A DNA stretch of 64,000 nucleotides from UBA6059 sp965227155 (GTDB taxonomy: Bacteria > Bacteroidota > Bacteroidia > Cytophagales > Cyclobacteriaceae). The DNA is taken from contig OZ245731.1 in assembly GCA_965227155.1 (NCBI GenBank), positions 1,488,001 to 1,552,000 of the forward strand, in the 5' to 3' direction. Numbering within the stretch: the stretch's first letter is position 1; every line of letters begins with the position of its first letter. The translations under genes were made by a program, and so were the position numbers. Positions 26,998 through 35,781 of this stretch are shown here, one piece after another. The notes beneath the pieces are model-generated. The model was not told where the DNA came from. It ran no database searches and saw nothing but the letters and a program-made list of their open reading frames with translations.

Positions 26998-28077
26998 ATG
27001 AGTAACTCCTACGGCAAACATTTTAAAATCACAACTTACGGCGAATCTCATGGCAGGGCGATTGGTGTAACCATCGATGGCTGCCCTGCTGGTATTACCA
27101 TCGATAAAGGATTTATTCAGCGAGAGATGGATCGCCGCAAGCCTGGTCAGTCCAAAATTACCACCCAACGTAAGGAAGGTGATGTAGTGGAAATTTTATC
27201 GGGTGTTTTTGAAGGTAAAACAACTGGTACACCCCTGGCCATGGTTATTTACAATCAAGATCAGAAAAGTAAAGACTACAGCCACATAGCTGATAAGTTT
27301 CGGCCATCCCATGCGGATTACACCTATCAGGAAAAATATGGGATCAGAGACTACCGTGGAGGTGGCAGAAGCTCGGCGCGGGAAACAGCAGCCAGGGTTG
27401 CTGCCGGTGCCATAGCAAAGCAAATTCTTGCCCAAAAGAATATTGTCATTCAGGCATACGTATCCCAGGTAGGAAATCTTGCACTGCATAAGCAATATCA
27501 GGATATGGATCTGGCTAAAGCGGAAGAAAACATTGTGCGCTGCCCTGATCCTGATGTGGCAGAGCAAATGATCACCTTAATAGACCAGACCCGTAAAAAC
27601 AGAGATACCATTGGTGGCATAGTAAGCTGCGTAATTCAGGGTGTCCCGGCGGGACTGGGTGAGCCCGTTTTTGATAAACTGCATGCCGAATTAGGTAAGG
27701 CCATGCTCAGTATCAATGCAGTCAAAGGTTTTGAATATGGTAGTGGATTTGCCGGTGTTGCCATGTATGGCTCACAACACAATGACGAGTTTTACAAAGA
27801 AAATAATCAGGTAAAAACAAAAACTAATCATTCTGGTGGTATTCAGGGTGGTATTTCCAACGGTCAGGATATATATTTCAGGGTGGCCTTTAAGCCGGTG
27901 GCCACCATTATGGACGACCAAAAAAGCATAGATGAATCGGGTAAGGAAACAGTAGTACAGGGAAAGGGCCGACATGACCCTTGTGTTGTACCCAGAGCAG
28001 TGCCTATAGTGGAAGCTATGGCGGCATTGGTTATTTTAGACTTTTATTTAGCAAATCAAACCACGCGGTTAATATGA
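26998..28077 (+). CDS. aroC: Chorismate synthase
   Basis: Makes chorismate from 5-enolpyruvylshikimate-3-phosphate using reduced FMN, the last step of the shikimate pathway. 359 residues with GESHGRAIGVTIDGCPAG, YGIRDYRGGGRSSARETAAR and GRHDPCVVPRAVPIVEAM. Its stop overlaps the start of the symporter gene (ATGA, 4 bases). Confidence 0.98.
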   Translation: MSNSYGKHFKITTYGESHGRAIGVTIDGCPAGITIDKGFIQREMDRRKPGQSKITTQRKEGDVVEILSGVFEGKTTGTPLAMVIYNQDQKSKDYSHIADKFRPSHADYTYQEKYGIRDYRGGGRSSARETAARVAAGAIAKQILAQKNIVIQAYVSQVGNLALHKQYQDMDLAKAEENIVRCPDPDVAEQMITLIDQTRKNRDTIGGIVSCVIQGVPAGLGEPVFDKLHAELGKAMLSINAVKGFEYGSGFAGVAMYGSQHNDEFYKENNQVKTKTNHSGGIQGGISNGQDIYFRVAFKPVATIMDDQKSIDESGKETVVQGKGRHDPCVVPRAVPIVEAMAALVILDFYLANQTTRLI

Positions 28078-29501
28078 AAAAATTGCCTCTTCACGTAAAG
28101 ATCATCATCGGATTAGTCCTGGGTATCCTTTACGCCTTTATCTCCAGCGCGATGGGATGGAATGAATTTACCATCAACTGGATAGACCCATTTGGCACTA
28201 TATTCATAAGGCTGCTGAAGTTTATTGCTGTTCCGCTGGTATTGTTTTCCATCATTGGTGGTATATCGGGGCTTAGTGATATTTCCCGACTGGGGAAGAT
28301 GGGTGCAAAGACCCTTGCTATATACATGGTAACAACCGTAAGTGCAGTTGGCATTGGCTTGCTGCTGGTTAATCTTGTAAAACCGGGCACTCATTTAGAT
28401 GATTCTCAACGCATAAAAAATAGGATCTCTTACGAATTATGGGTTGATGAAACTGCCGGTGTTAAGCCCAAAGATGGAAAGGACTTTCTCGGGGATCCAC
28501 AATATGAACAAATAGTACAGGAGGTAACCAACAATCCTGAATATCAGGCCTCTCAATCAGGAGGACAGGATGTTGAGAAAATGAAAGCAAATGCTGAAAA
28601 AACCAAAGATACCAGTCCACTACAGTTTCTGGTGGATATGGTTCCTCAGAACATCATAGAGGCCATCAGTGATAACTCTCTCATGTTGCAGGTCATTTTC
28701 TTTGCCATATTTTTTGGTATTACGCTGGCCGTACTGCCACCGGAAACTTCAAAGCCTGTCATCGATTTTGTCAATAGCATAAATGAAGTATTCCTGAAGA
28801 TGGTGGAAATGATCATGCAGGTAGCACCATTTTTTGTGTTCGCTTTGCTTGCTGGTGTAATTGCTAAAATGGCCAATACCCCGGCAGAGGTATTTGAGAT
28901 TTTTAAAGGCCTGGGAAGCTATTCTCTTACAGTATTCGTAGGGCTTATGTTTATGATCTTTGTGTTTTATCCCATCATAGCTTCACTATTCATCAAAAAA
29001 ATCGACTACAAAAAATTCTTTAGGAATATAAGTCCGGCCCAGTTTTTGGCATTTTCTACCAGCAGTAGTGCAGCCACACTGCCTGTGACCATGGAATGCG
29101 TAGAAGAAAATATGGGTGTTTCCAAAAATGTATCAAGTTTTGTGCTTCCTATTGGGGCCACAGTCAATATGGATGGCACCAGTCTTTATCAGGCGGTTGC
29201 CGTTGTATTTATGGCTCAGTTGCATATGATCGACCTAACACTCGGGCAGCAATTGACCATAGTATTTACGGCCACATTGGCCTCCATCGGATCGGCAGCC
29301 GTTCCCAGTGCCGGATTGGTCATGATGATTATCGTATTGCAGTCTGTAGGGTTAAACCCAGCCTGGATCGCGATTATTTTCCCGGTTGATCGCATTCTGG
29401 ATATGTTCCGTACAGTGGTAAATGTTACCGGCGATGCTACGGTGGCCACATTAATCGCCAGCTCGGAAGGCGAACTGGCACCTGATGAAGAGGCTGCTTA
29501 G
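28074..29501 (+). CDS. Dicarboxylate/amino acid:cation symporter (DAACS family)
   Basis: A 475-residue membrane carrier of the glutamate/aspartate/C4-dicarboxylate family. The serine-rich re-entrant loop (AFSTSSSAATLPVTMEC), the NMDGTSLYQAVA transport motif and the second hairpin AAVPSAGLVMMI are present. An extra hydrophilic insert of about 80 residues (around 100-185) separates helices 3 and 4. The ATG at 28074 (MKKLPLHVKI) overlaps the aroC stop and is preferred over an upstream ATG inside aroC. Whether the substrate is glutamate, aspartate or a dicarboxylate is not decidable. Confidence 0.93.
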   Translation: MKKLPLHVKIIIGLVLGILYAFISSAMGWNEFTINWIDPFGTIFIRLLKFIAVPLVLFSIIGGISGLSDISRLGKMGAKTLAIYMVTTVSAVGIGLLLVNLVKPGTHLDDSQRIKNRISYELWVDETAGVKPKDGKDFLGDPQYEQIVQEVTNNPEYQASQSGGQDVEKMKANAEKTKDTSPLQFLVDMVPQNIIEAISDNSLMLQVIFFAIFFGITLAVLPPETSKPVIDFVNSINEVFLKMVEMIMQVAPFFVFALLAGVIAKMANTPAEVFEIFKGLGSYSLTVFVGLMFMIFVFYPIIASLFIKKIDYKKFFRNISPAQFLAFSTSSSAATLPVTMECVEENMGVSKNVSSFVLPIGATVNMDGTSLYQAVAVVFMAQLHMIDLTLGQQLTIVFTATLASIGSAAVPSAGLVMMIIVLQSVGLNPAWIAIIFPVDRILDMFRTVVNVTGDATVATLIASSEGELAPDEEAA

Positions 29502-29545
29502 CTCAATTGAATTTTAGCTAAACTTAATTTTGATCTCAGACGTTG

Positions 29546-29553
29546 TAGTTTTG
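29546..29553 (+). promoter_or_regulatory. Candidate -7 box for the Nfu gene
   Basis: TAGTTTTG fits TAnnTTTG, 17 bases before the ATG. No TTTG is found at the expected -33 distance. Confidence 0.45.
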
Positions 29554-29570
29554 TAAAAAACAAGAATATC

Positions 29571-30152
29571 ATGCAGACACAATCACCCAGAATGGTCAAT
29601 TTATATTTAGAGTCAAACCCCAACCCAAACTCTCTGAAGTTTGTGGCCAATTTTATGCTGATGCCTGAAGGTGTAAGCCAGGATTTTCCTGATCAGGAAA
29701 GTGCTGCCCAGGCACCATTGGCAAAAGAACTCTTCGATTTTCCTTATGTGAAGCGTGTATTTTACATGAGCAATTTCGTGACCGTTACCAAAGATGAAAG
29801 TGTAGAGTGGGAAGAGGTAAAGCATGAGATAAAAAATTATATAAAAAGCTATCTGGAAGCCGATAAGCCACTTTTGCTTCAGGCAAAGGAAGATGCCAAT
29901 GAAATTAAAGAGGACGATTCTGAAATAGACGTCAAGATCAAAGGCATTTTGGAAGAATACATCAAGCCTGCTGTAGAGCAAGACGGTGGTGCTATCTCTT
30001 ACCACTCATTTGTAGATGGCAAGGTGAAAGTGTTGCTGCAAGGCTCTTGCAGTGGTTGTCCATCCTCTACCGTAACTTTAAAGATGGGTATCGAAAATCT
30101 TTTGAAAAGGCTTGTGCCCGAAGTAAAAGAAGTGGAAGCAGAAGGCCTGTAA
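29571..30152 (+). CDS. Nfu/NifU-type iron-sulfur cluster carrier
   Basis: A 193-residue scaffold or carrier delivering Fe-S clusters to target enzymes. N-terminal Nfu_N domain (ESNPNPNSLKFVANFMLMPEG) and C-terminal NifU-like domain with the cluster-binding CxxC in GSCSGCPSSTVTLKMG. A domain order shared with mitochondrial NFU1-type proteins. The stop codon sits in a terminator hairpin. Confidence 0.93.
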   Translation: MQTQSPRMVNLYLESNPNPNSLKFVANFMLMPEGVSQDFPDQESAAQAPLAKELFDFPYVKRVFYMSNFVTVTKDESVEWEEVKHEIKNYIKSYLEADKPLLLQAKEDANEIKEDDSEIDVKIKGILEEYIKPAVEQDGGAISYHSFVDGKVKVLLQGSCSGCPSSTVTLKMGIENLLKRLVPEVKEVEAEGL

Positions 30153-30166
30153 ATCAGGCCTTTTTT
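30144..30166 (+). terminator. Intrinsic terminator of the Nfu gene
   Basis: GGCCTG (30144-30149), loop TAAAT, CAGGCC (30155-30160), then TTTTTT. The loop contains the gene's stop codon. Confidence 0.9.
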
Positions 30167-30942
30167 CATTGTATACAGACTATTTCTACCGGATAGACAG
30201 CACCTAAGCTATCCACACCCAATGGACAATCAATACCGTCCCACCACCACTCGCTGTTGAATACAGGTTTAACTTTCGCAGTATAAGATTGCCCGTCAGT
30301 AAGCGCCAGTTCTGAAAGCTCTACGCTCAAATCAGCGGGATCCAGCCAAATTCTTAGGTTGGTGAATTCAAGTTTTTCACCTGTCTCAAATAAGAATTCG
30401 CCCAATGGTCCTTCAGCACAGGCTACAGCTCTGGCAATCACGGGCACTTCACAGCCTGCCTCACTAAACTGGTGAGCTCTACTATCAACAGTTACCTGTT
30501 CTTCATTCGAAAAATTATTGATGTGCACGAACATAGGATCAAAAATGCCCACATCCTCTATCAATTGAGCATATGGAACAAATAAGCTATCGGTCACAAT
30601 TGCATCGCAGGGATCATCATGGTCTTGATGTGTTATTATGAATGCCACTTGTGGTGGGTATGACTCTGCTATGAGCTGATCCCATAAAATTGTAAAATCA
30701 TGATCTGCGCAGCCCCCTCCGTATTGAACCTTTAATGAAAATCCAGCGGCATAGGGTGTCGCTGAAATGATCTGAAAAGGATCTGACTCCAATTGGTCAA
30801 TTTGAAGTTCCGCTGAAGAGATTATTGAGAGGCTGGTTTCATTATCGTTAGCCTGATTTATTTTGTTTGCAGGCAGTGGGTAATCTTCATTTCCACACCC
30901 CATGGTTAAAAATAGCAGTCCGATTATCCAAAAATGCTTCAT
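30166..30942 (-). CDS. Hypothetical lipoprotein (258 aa)
   Basis: Signal peptide with lipobox TMGC (lipidated C16) and a 240-residue mature part containing several cysteines (GGGCADHDF, HDDPCDAIV, EAGCEVP, ARAVACAEG, GIDCPLG). No family recognised. Likely anchored on the envelope of this organism. It is convergent with the Nfu gene and divergent from the M28 peptidase gene. Confidence 0.75.
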   Translation of the reverse strand: MKHFWIIGLLFLTMGCGNEDYPLPANKINQANDNETSLSIISSAELQIDQLESDPFQIISATPYAAGFSLKVQYGGGCADHDFTILWDQLIAESYPPQVAFIITHQDHDDPCDAIVTDSLFVPYAQLIEDVGIFDPMFVHINNFSNEEQVTVDSRAHQFSEAGCEVPVIARAVACAEGPLGEFLFETGEKLEFTNLRIWLDPADLSVELSELALTDGQSYTAKVKPVFNSEWWWDGIDCPLGVDSLGAVYPVEIVCIQ

Positions 30943-31088
30943 AGGTCAATCTTCTATTGTTTATATCAAAGAGTCACTATGAGATTAGATAGTTGGAAAA
31001 GTGTGAACAAAAATTGCCCGCTGGTCAAATGAGCATTGCCAGAATCATTGCGCTTATCTATTTTACTCGTTTTAACAAAAATGCTAAG

Positions 31089-32531
31089 ATGAAAAAATTT
31101 GCTTCCCTATTTCTTATTCTTGCTGCCTGTGGTCCGGCAGCAGAAAAAAACATGCTTCAACAAATTAATGATGAAGTAAGCCAAAACTCAAAAGTTTATG
31201 AAACACTCGCTTATGCACTTACCAATATTGGGCATAGGCTTACCGGTTCACCCAATGGTCAACAGGCCGAAGAGTACACTTACAACCTTTTCAAAGAATA
31301 TGGTTTCGAAAATGTACGATATGATCCTTTTGAAGTAGAAACCTGGACGCGTGGTGAAGTTGCGATGCAAATAAGTGGTGAGGATGGAAACTTTGAGGAG
31401 GCTTCTGTGATAAGCCTGGCGCATTCACCTGTAGCTGCTGATCTGGAAGGTGAAGTGGTAGATGTGGGAAATGGATTGGAAGCGGATTTTGAAGCCAAAA
31501 AAGATGAAATCCCTGGTAAAATCGTGTTAAGCTATATTGGCATACTACCTGAGAGTGGTGATGTTGAAAACCTGCATCGCTCTGAAAAAACGAAACTGGC
31601 CATCGACTATGGTGCCAAAGCAATCATCATTTTCAACCAGGTACCAGGGGGTGTTTTACTCACAGGAACAGCTTCTGTAACAGGTAGCCTGATCCCAATA
31701 CCGGCGGTGTGCATCGGGTATGAGGATGGTTTTGCCCTCAAGGAGCGGCTCAATGAAGAGACCGTTACTGCTCGGATACAGATGGATAACATCTCTGATA
31801 AGATCAACGCACGTAATGTCATTGCTACTATCGAAGGAACTGATTACCCTGATGAAAAAATCATAGTTGGTGGTCACCTGGACAGTTGGGATTTGGCTAC
31901 TGGTGCTATTGACAATGGTATTGGCTCCTTCTCAGTCATAGATATTGCCCGCACCTTCAAAGTTTTGGATATCAAACCCAAGCGCACCATTGAATTTATC
32001 ATGTGGATGGGTGAAGAGCAAGGCCTACTAGGCAGCCGGTATTATGTCAATAAACACAAGGAATCCGGCGAGATTGATAATGTGAAATATGTAATGAACC
32101 TTGATTCCGGCACCAATCCTCAAGGCTTAAACGCCGGTGGTCGTGGTGATGCGGAGGAGTTTTTTAAGGCTGTTGGTCTGAAAATACAGGCTATCGATAC
32201 AGCTTTCGCTAATGAATTCAGCAATAGGGCCGGACTTCACAGTGATCAGCAGCCATTCATGCTTGAGGGAATTCCATATTTTTCAGCTATAGGTGGTGGT
32301 GATCGCTCTATCTACCGCTGCTATCATGCGGATTGCGATGATCTTGACCTTGTCGATGAGCAACATTTGATCAACAATGTTAGGGTTTGTTCAATGGCAT
32401 TGCATGAATTGGCTATGGCAGATCAGCTACCAGCCACAAAGCTGGATGATGCCAGCACCAAAACCTTTCTGGAAAGACATGGCCTTAAGCTTAAACTGAA
32501 AATTGCCGGTGATTGGCGCTGGTCTGACTAG
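31089..32531 (+). CDS. M28-family zinc aminopeptidase, lipoprotein
   Basis: A 480-residue predicted lipoprotein (ILAACGP lipobox, C14) with a protease-associated insert (about 120-230) followed by an M28 catalytic domain: GGHLDSWDLATGAIDNG (zinc His and bridging Asp), MGEEQGLLGSRYYV (catalytic and zinc Glu), NLDSGTNPQG and RCYHADCDDLD (last zinc His). Comparable to plasma glutamate carboxypeptidase-type exopeptidases. The ATG at 31089 is preferred over 30993 because it starts directly with the lipoprotein signal. Confidence 0.9.
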   Translation: MKKFASLFLILAACGPAAEKNMLQQINDEVSQNSKVYETLAYALTNIGHRLTGSPNGQQAEEYTYNLFKEYGFENVRYDPFEVETWTRGEVAMQISGEDGNFEEASVISLAHSPVAADLEGEVVDVGNGLEADFEAKKDEIPGKIVLSYIGILPESGDVENLHRSEKTKLAIDYGAKAIIIFNQVPGGVLLTGTASVTGSLIPIPAVCIGYEDGFALKERLNEETVTARIQMDNISDKINARNVIATIEGTDYPDEKIIVGGHLDSWDLATGAIDNGIGSFSVIDIARTFKVLDIKPKRTIEFIMWMGEEQGLLGSRYYVNKHKESGEIDNVKYVMNLDSGTNPQGLNAGGRGDAEEFFKAVGLKIQAIDTAFANEFSNRAGLHSDQQPFMLEGIPYFSAIGGGDRSIYRCYHADCDDLDLVDEQHLINNVRVCSMALHELAMADQLPATKLDDASTKTFLERHGLKLKLKIAGDWRWSD

Positions 32532-32597
32532 GCATATTTGATTTTAATAATTTGATTATATTCCATCATTAATTCTGCTTTAAAAGGAGAAGTGCCA

Positions 32598-33515
32598 GTG
32601 GAGATTGATCAAATACGAATCAACTTTAATGAAGGAAATCTGTTTTGGCTAAACTTATGCCTTGCCTTTATCATGTATGGCGTGGCATTGTCGCTTAAGC
32701 CTTCGGATTTCCTTTATTTATTCAAAGCCCCCAAAGCTGCTATAGCAGGCATTTTCTCGCAGTTTCTGGCACTACCGCTTCTCACCTTCCTGCTCATCCT
32801 GGTTATTGAGCCTATTCCTTCTATCGCGCTTGGTATGATGATGGTGGCTGCCTGCCCCGGTGGTAATGTGTCTAATTTCATGTCGGCCCTGTCAAAAGGG
32901 AATATTGCATTAAGTGTGAGCCTCACTGGTTTCTCTTCTGCCTTTTCCATCCTTATGACACCATTTAACCTGGCTTTTTGGGCTGGCTTGTATCCACCTA
33001 CACAAATGATATTGCGGGAAGTAAGCCTGGATAGCCAGGGTCTATTCATGACGATTGGCCTAATTCTGGGTATTCCTATGGTAATGGGTATGGTGACAAG
33101 GCATTATCTGCCAGTATTTGCTGACAAAGCCCATGCTATCATCCGTCCGGGATCGATCATAGTATTTGGCGCACTAATTTTCATAGCCATTTACGCCAAC
33201 CTTGACAATATCGCCAATTATGTACATTATGTGGTTTTTACTGTCTTCCTTCACAATGCCCTGGCACTAAGCAGTGGCTATGGGTTGGGGAAACTACTGG
33301 GCCTGGAGGAGGCTGATAATAGAAGCCTGGCAATAGAAACCGGCATCCAAAACTCCGGGCTTGGGCTTTTATTGATTTTCAACTTTTTTGATGGACTTGG
33401 TGGAATGGCCCTGGTGGCAGCCTGGTGGGGAATATGGCATTTGATTTCAGGGCTGGCAATTTCATCCTACTGGTCAGGTCAATGGTCGGCGGTTTTAGCA
33501 AAAATTGCACGATGA
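32598..33515 (+). CDS. Bile acid:sodium symporter (BASS) family protein
   Basis: About 305 residues and nine or ten hydrophobic helices; the segments VAACPGGNVSNFMSALSKGN and ETGIQNSGLGLLL are the family's two crossover motifs. Bacterial members carry organic anions such as pantoate-like acids, so a bile acid substrate is not implied. Start choice: GTG at 32592 is only two bases after AAAGGAGA, whereas GTG at 32598 has normal Shine-Dalgarno spacing. This is one of the few clear Shine-Dalgarno sequences here. The stop overlaps the acyltransferase start (ATGA). Confidence 0.9.
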   Translation: MEIDQIRINFNEGNLFWLNLCLAFIMYGVALSLKPSDFLYLFKAPKAAIAGIFSQFLALPLLTFLLILVIEPIPSIALGMMMVAACPGGNVSNFMSALSKGNIALSVSLTGFSSAFSILMTPFNLAFWAGLYPPTQMILREVSLDSQGLFMTIGLILGIPMVMGMVTRHYLPVFADKAHAIIRPGSIIVFGALIFIAIYANLDNIANYVHYVVFTVFLHNALALSSGYGLGKLLGLEEADNRSLAIETGIQNSGLGLLLIFNFFDGLGGMALVAAWWGIWHLISGLAISSYWSGQWSAVLAKIAR

Positions 33516-34603
33516 TACAGCGCATATTCTTCAGCTTGCTACGAAACTATGTAAAACTGGGCCTGCGGTTTTATTTCAAGGAGATAAAAGTGGTGGGCAG
33601 AGAGCGCATTCCTGAAGGTGCAGTAATCTTCACGCCCAACCATCAGAATGCATTTATGGATGCCCTGCTGTTGATTTGTTTCACCAACCTCAGGATCCAC
33701 TCCCTGGTGAGGGCTTCTGTATTTAAAAACCCGATTGCTAACAAAATACTACGCTGGTTGTATATGATGCCGGTTTTCAGAATTCGTGATGGCTTTTCAT
33801 CACTCAGCGGAAATGATAAAGTATTCAACGAATGTTTTAGTTTGCTTAACAAGCAGGAGTCCCTTTTGATTTTCCCTGAGGGTAATCACAATGCTAAACG
33901 ACAAATGCCGCCATTAAGCAAAGGGTTCGCCAGAGTAGCTTTTGGGGCTTTGGAATATGGGGCCTGGCAAAATAGTCTACACATACAACCCGTCACATTT
34001 AACTACAGTGCACATACCCGGTCGGGGAGCCGGGTAAGTATGAGGTTTGGTGAACCCATTGCCGTACATTCACTTAGAGAATCATACCTCGACAATCCTC
34101 AGGCTACCATCCGTACGCTCAAAGAGGATCTTTCAGATAAAATCAGTGCTGAAATGGTGATTATTCCTGAGCCCTATGAGCAAAACGAACTTTTACTTCA
34201 AAATACCCTGGGTGATAGAATTACGGATCCAGCTATCACACAACAGCTTTTTGCCAAAGGAAAAGTCAATAGCCCGCCAGGTAATCAATCGACATTGCAG
34301 GAATTCGTTTGTCAAATAGGATATTTGATCAATATCATTCCGATTACTATTCTCAGGAAAATAATTGCGAGCTACGTGCCGGATCCTATGTTTCATGCCT
34401 CCTTAAAAGTGGGGATTGGCATTTTCTTATTCCCTATTGTATATGGCTTTGAAGGTTTTATACTGGATCAGCTATTTGATATCAACAAAGGGCTGGTTTG
34501 GCTGGTGTCGATAGTAGGATTACTGTTACGAAATAAAGCTAGGTATATTCAAACGTCCCATGCGGAGACTTTACTGTCACCTGTTTTGCCGCAGAATCCG
34601 TAA
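33512..34603 (+). CDS. PlsC-like 1-acyl-glycerol-3-phosphate acyltransferase family protein
   Basis: 363 residues: N-terminal PlsC acyltransferase domain with the catalytic HxxxxxD motif (TPNHQNAFMDALL) and the substrate motif FPEGNHN, then a C-terminal extension with hydrophobic helices. Probably acylates lysophospholipid or a related alcohol at the membrane. ATG at 33512 overlaps the symporter stop. The last 65 bases run into the convergent purM-like gene, both frames being open to their stops. Confidence 0.88.
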   Translation: MIQRIFFSLLRNYVKLGLRFYFKEIKVVGRERIPEGAVIFTPNHQNAFMDALLLICFTNLRIHSLVRASVFKNPIANKILRWLYMMPVFRIRDGFSSLSGNDKVFNECFSLLNKQESLLIFPEGNHNAKRQMPPLSKGFARVAFGALEYGAWQNSLHIQPVTFNYSAHTRSGSRVSMRFGEPIAVHSLRESYLDNPQATIRTLKEDLSDKISAEMVIIPEPYEQNELLLQNTLGDRITDPAITQQLFAKGKVNSPPGNQSTLQEFVCQIGYLINIIPITILRKIIASYVPDPMFHASLKVGIGIFLFPIVYGFEGFILDQLFDINKGLVWLVSIVGLLLRNKARYIQTSHAETLLSPVLPQNP

Positions 34604-35705
34604 CATGCCCAATTATCCTGGAGTCTATCCCAAAGGTTTTTGCTATTGCCATCATCGATGAAGCAGATTTTTCATCGGTATAAATCTCCATGCGATGGCC
34701 CATATTGAAAACCTTATACATTTCTTTCCAGTCGGTGCCACTTTCTTCCTGTATGATGCGGAACAATGGAGGTGTTTCAAAGAGGTTGTCTTTGATCACA
34801 TGATATCGATCCAGAAAATGAAGGACTTTGGTTTGTGCACCCCCACTGCAATGAATGAGACCATCGATGCTATTTCTATGTTCGTTGGCTATGGCTTTCA
34901 GCACCGGTGCATAGGTTCTGGTCGGTGACAACACCAGTTTGCCCATATCGACAGTCACATCTTCGATTGTATCAGTGAGATGGTAGCTTCCTGTATAGGT
35001 AAGGTCTTTATCGATAGCCGGGTCAAAACTTTCCGGGAACTTATCCCGATAGGCTGCATGAAAAACATCGTGCCGCGCCGATGTGAGCCCATTACTACCC
35101 ATGCCGCCATTGTACTCATGCTCGTAGCTTGCCTGCCCAAAAGAGGCTAACCCCACAATGACATTGCCAGGCTTAATATTGGCATTATCGATGACATCTT
35201 TGCGCGCCATTCGGGCTGTAACGGTGCTGTCTACCACTACAGTACGCACCAAATCTCCCAAATCGGCGGTTTCACCTCCGGTACTGTAAATGGTAATGCC
35301 ATGTGACCTCAGCATCTCAAGTACCTCTTCCGTACCTTCTATCAGCGCTTTGATTACTTCTCCGGGGATGAGGTTTTTATTTCTTCCAATGGTAGAAGAC
35401 AACAATATTTGATCCATTGCACCCACACAAAGCAGGTCATCGACATTCATAATGATGGCATCTTGGGCAATCCCCTTCCAAACTGAAAGATCTCCGGTTT
35501 CTTTCCAGTACATGTAGGCCAGAGAGGATTTAGTACCTGCACCATCAGCATGCATCACTACACATGCCTCAGGATCATTTGCAAGTGTGTCGGGCACGAT
35601 CTTACAAAAAGCCTTTGGAAAAAGGCCCTTATCAATATTTTTTATGGCATTGTGCACATCTTCCTTATCAGCAGATACGCCTCTGGCACTATATTTTTGG
35701 TTCAT
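34539..35705 (-). CDS. purM: Phosphoribosylformylglycinamidine cyclo-ligase-like protein (AIR synthase)
   Basis: 388 residues of the PurM/PurL ATP-dependent fold: HADGAGTKSSLAYMYW and IMNVDDLLCVGA match the N-terminal AIRS motifs, and STGGETADLGDLV the nucleotide-binding loop. It would close the imidazole ring in purine synthesis. It is longer and more divergent than enterobacterial PurM (about 345 residues), as in other Bacteroidota. A TACCTTTG -7 box ends 4 bases before the ATG. Its 3' end overlaps the acyltransferase gene by 65 bases. Confidence 0.85.
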   Translation of the reverse strand: MNQKYSARGVSADKEDVHNAIKNIDKGLFPKAFCKIVPDTLANDPEACVVMHADGAGTKSSLAYMYWKETGDLSVWKGIAQDAIIMNVDDLLCVGAMDQILLSSTIGRNKNLIPGEVIKALIEGTEEVLEMLRSHGITIYSTGGETADLGDLVRTVVVDSTVTARMARKDVIDNANIKPGNVIVGLASFGQASYEHEYNGGMGSNGLTSARHDVFHAAYRDKFPESFDPAIDKDLTYTGSYHLTDTIEDVTVDMGKLVLSPTRTYAPVLKAIANEHRNSIDGLIHCSGGAQTKVLHFLDRYHVIKDNLFETPPLFRIIQEESGTDWKEMYKVFNMGHRMEIYTDEKSASSMMAIAKTFGIDSRIIGHVTDSAAKQVTVKSPHGTFEYT

Positions 35706-35709
35706 GCCA

Positions 35710-35717
35710 CAAAGGTA
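35710..35717 (-). promoter_or_regulatory. Candidate -7 box immediately upstream of purM
   Basis: On the minus strand TACCTTTG, then four bases, then the ATG; implies a leaderless transcript. No matching -33 box. Confidence 0.45.
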
Positions 35718-35781
35718 ACCCCTTCACTGCAAATGGGTTCCTTAGAAAGTATAGATTCCTTAGTACTAATAGATAAGTAAA

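Noticed and set aside
27981..28073. Upstream start of the dicarboxylate symporter inside aroC
   Set aside because: The extension is out-of-frame aroC sequence; ATG 28074 overlapping the aroC stop starts the protein as in the family.
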